The notes beneath the pieces are model-generated. The model had not been told where the DNA came from. It worked only from the letters and a program-made list of their open reading frames with translations, and did no database searches. A program made the translations under genes and the position numbers. This document shows positions 5,123 through 5,746 of a stretch of DNA of 5,746 bases, in pieces (position 1 is the stretch's first letter; every line of letters begins with the position of its first letter). The DNA comes from Bacteriovoracaceae bacterium UBA2394 (GTDB taxonomy: Bacteria > Bdellovibrionota > UBA2394), in contig DDSI01000204.1 of the NCBI GenBank assembly GCA_002343335.1, positions 1-5,746 of the forward strand, read 5' to 3'.

Positions 5123-5746
5123 TGAGTTCCTCTCGGGCGGCCGCGCGCCTCTATCGCGACTTTGAGAAGCTCTTCCGGCTTGCTGCCCTGTATCAGGGTA
5201 AGGCGAAGCCATTGGAACAGCACACGCGTGTCGTGGATGCGAACTTGGCCACCTTCTTCAAAGTGCCCGACGCGCCTCAGTCCTTCCAATTCGATTTTTT
5301 TATGTCTGGGGTCTACTTCCAGGGCGGACTCATTTTCCAACATGAAACTCCGGAGAGTACACTGGCCTATAGTTTATTTTGCGAAGGCGTTCAGGCCATC
5401 GTCATTACCCGTGAAATCACTGCTCAGCAGTTGCTAAATTTTTGCTTAAAAATCCGAGAATTTTTCGACAAGGAAAACGAAGGACAAAAAGATTTGGCTT
5501 CTATGCTTTGGAAGCAAACTTTTCCGAACTTGCGAATTTATTTGTACAACCTTCTTTTGGAATCCGACAAATCCGGAAGCGGTAAGGGTCGAGAGGCCGA
5601 TGCTCAAAGCGAATTGGCGCTTCAAAGTGGCGATGCTGAAGTTGTGCGAAGTGTGAAGTCGGTCGATCAATGGAATGAGCGAGACAAAGAGTGGGAATTG
5701 CCTTCCGGCGAGCTGGCCGTGCAAGCCATGGGTCAAGTTGAGGATC
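5122..5746 (+). CDS. Uncharacterised protein, N-terminal part (3' end outside window)
   Basis: The frame is open from ATG 5122 to the window edge, 208 codons without a stop. I do not recognise it by name. Residues about 1-125 look like one alpha/beta domain: a helix (ARLYRDFEKLFRLAALYQ), then FQFDFFMSGVYFQGGLIFQ, then LAYSLFCEGVQAIVITREITAQQLLNFCLKI. That last pattern, a residue run ending in a result of the type 'LF-DG-V--I---..IT-eELl-fl', recalls an N-terminal module seen in delta-proteobacterial HEAT-repeat proteins; this is a weak memory-based analogy. The later part (about 153-208) is charged and probably flexible. No signal peptide or membrane segment is seen. An in-frame TAG at 5104 limits upstream extension, and no Shine-Dalgarno is visible, so the start may be leaderless or weak. 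It is divergent from the kinase across 40 bases, consistent with shared regulation or function. Confidence 0.75.
   Translation, partial: MSSSRAAARLYRDFEKLFRLAALYQGKAKPLEQHTRVVDANLATFFKVPDAPQSFQFDFFMSGVYFQGGLIFQHETPESTLAYSLFCEGVQAIVITREITAQQLLNFCLKIREFFDKENEGQKDLASMLWKQTFPNLRIYLYNLLLESDKSGSGKGREADAQSELALQSGDAEVVRSVKSVDQWNERDKEWELPSGELAVQAMGQVED

Noticed and set aside
5050..5736. Minus-strand frames opposite the divergent gene
   Set aside because: The plus-strand frame from 5122 is unbroken with protein-like composition; the minus frames are fragmentary and start without plausible signals.

Overview
The window looks like ordinary chromosome from a predatory-type or related delta-like proteobacterium. 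Bdellovibrionota is my best guess, at moderate confidence. The grounds are a DUF222-like HNH protein of the kind common in that group, a multi-domain Ser/Thr kinase with receiver and HD-GYP-like modules, a PilZ protein beside an FtsB/DivIC homologue, and a moderate base composition. No rRNA, tRNA, CRISPR array, complete insertion sequence or phage module is visible.

Layout. Positions 2-250 (+) hold the C-terminal end of a PilZ-domain protein, followed 24 bases later by an FtsB/DivIC-type division protein (275-553, +). A 13-bp perfect inverted repeat (553-597) separates this pair from a convergent minus-strand pair: an HNH endonuclease-fold protein (1078-1998) and, 23 bases downstream of it, a small SRPBCC-fold protein (596-1054). 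Positions 1999-2486 contain no gene but are rich in inverted repeats. Next comes an 864-residue minus-strand kinase (2487-5081). It is divergent, across only 40 bases, from a plus-strand gene of unknown function that runs off the end of the window (5122-5746).

The kinase is the most interesting protein. It has an intact Ser/Thr kinase domain, an MshEN/GspE-N-like domain, a degenerate receiver, a catalytically dead HD-GYP-like domain, and a terminal receiver whose phosphoacceptor Asp is replaced by Glu. Only the kinase domain keeps its catalytic residues, so the rest looks like a sensing or docking scaffold. A cyclic-di-GMP theme (PilZ, MshEN, HD-GYP folds) runs through the window, but every such domain seen here has lost at least one signature residue.

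The most interesting non-coding signal is a small dispersed repeat with the palindrome TGTGCCCGGGCACA, followed on the same strand by a second hairpin with TTTTAA(A)GGG in its loop. One copy abuts the kinase stop codon. A second lies inside the HNH gene, where it is read through in frame as a 26-codon linker. A related half-sequence forms the hairpin between ftsB and the SRPBCC gene. This resembles a REP/MITE-type family that supplies both terminators and protein linker sequence.
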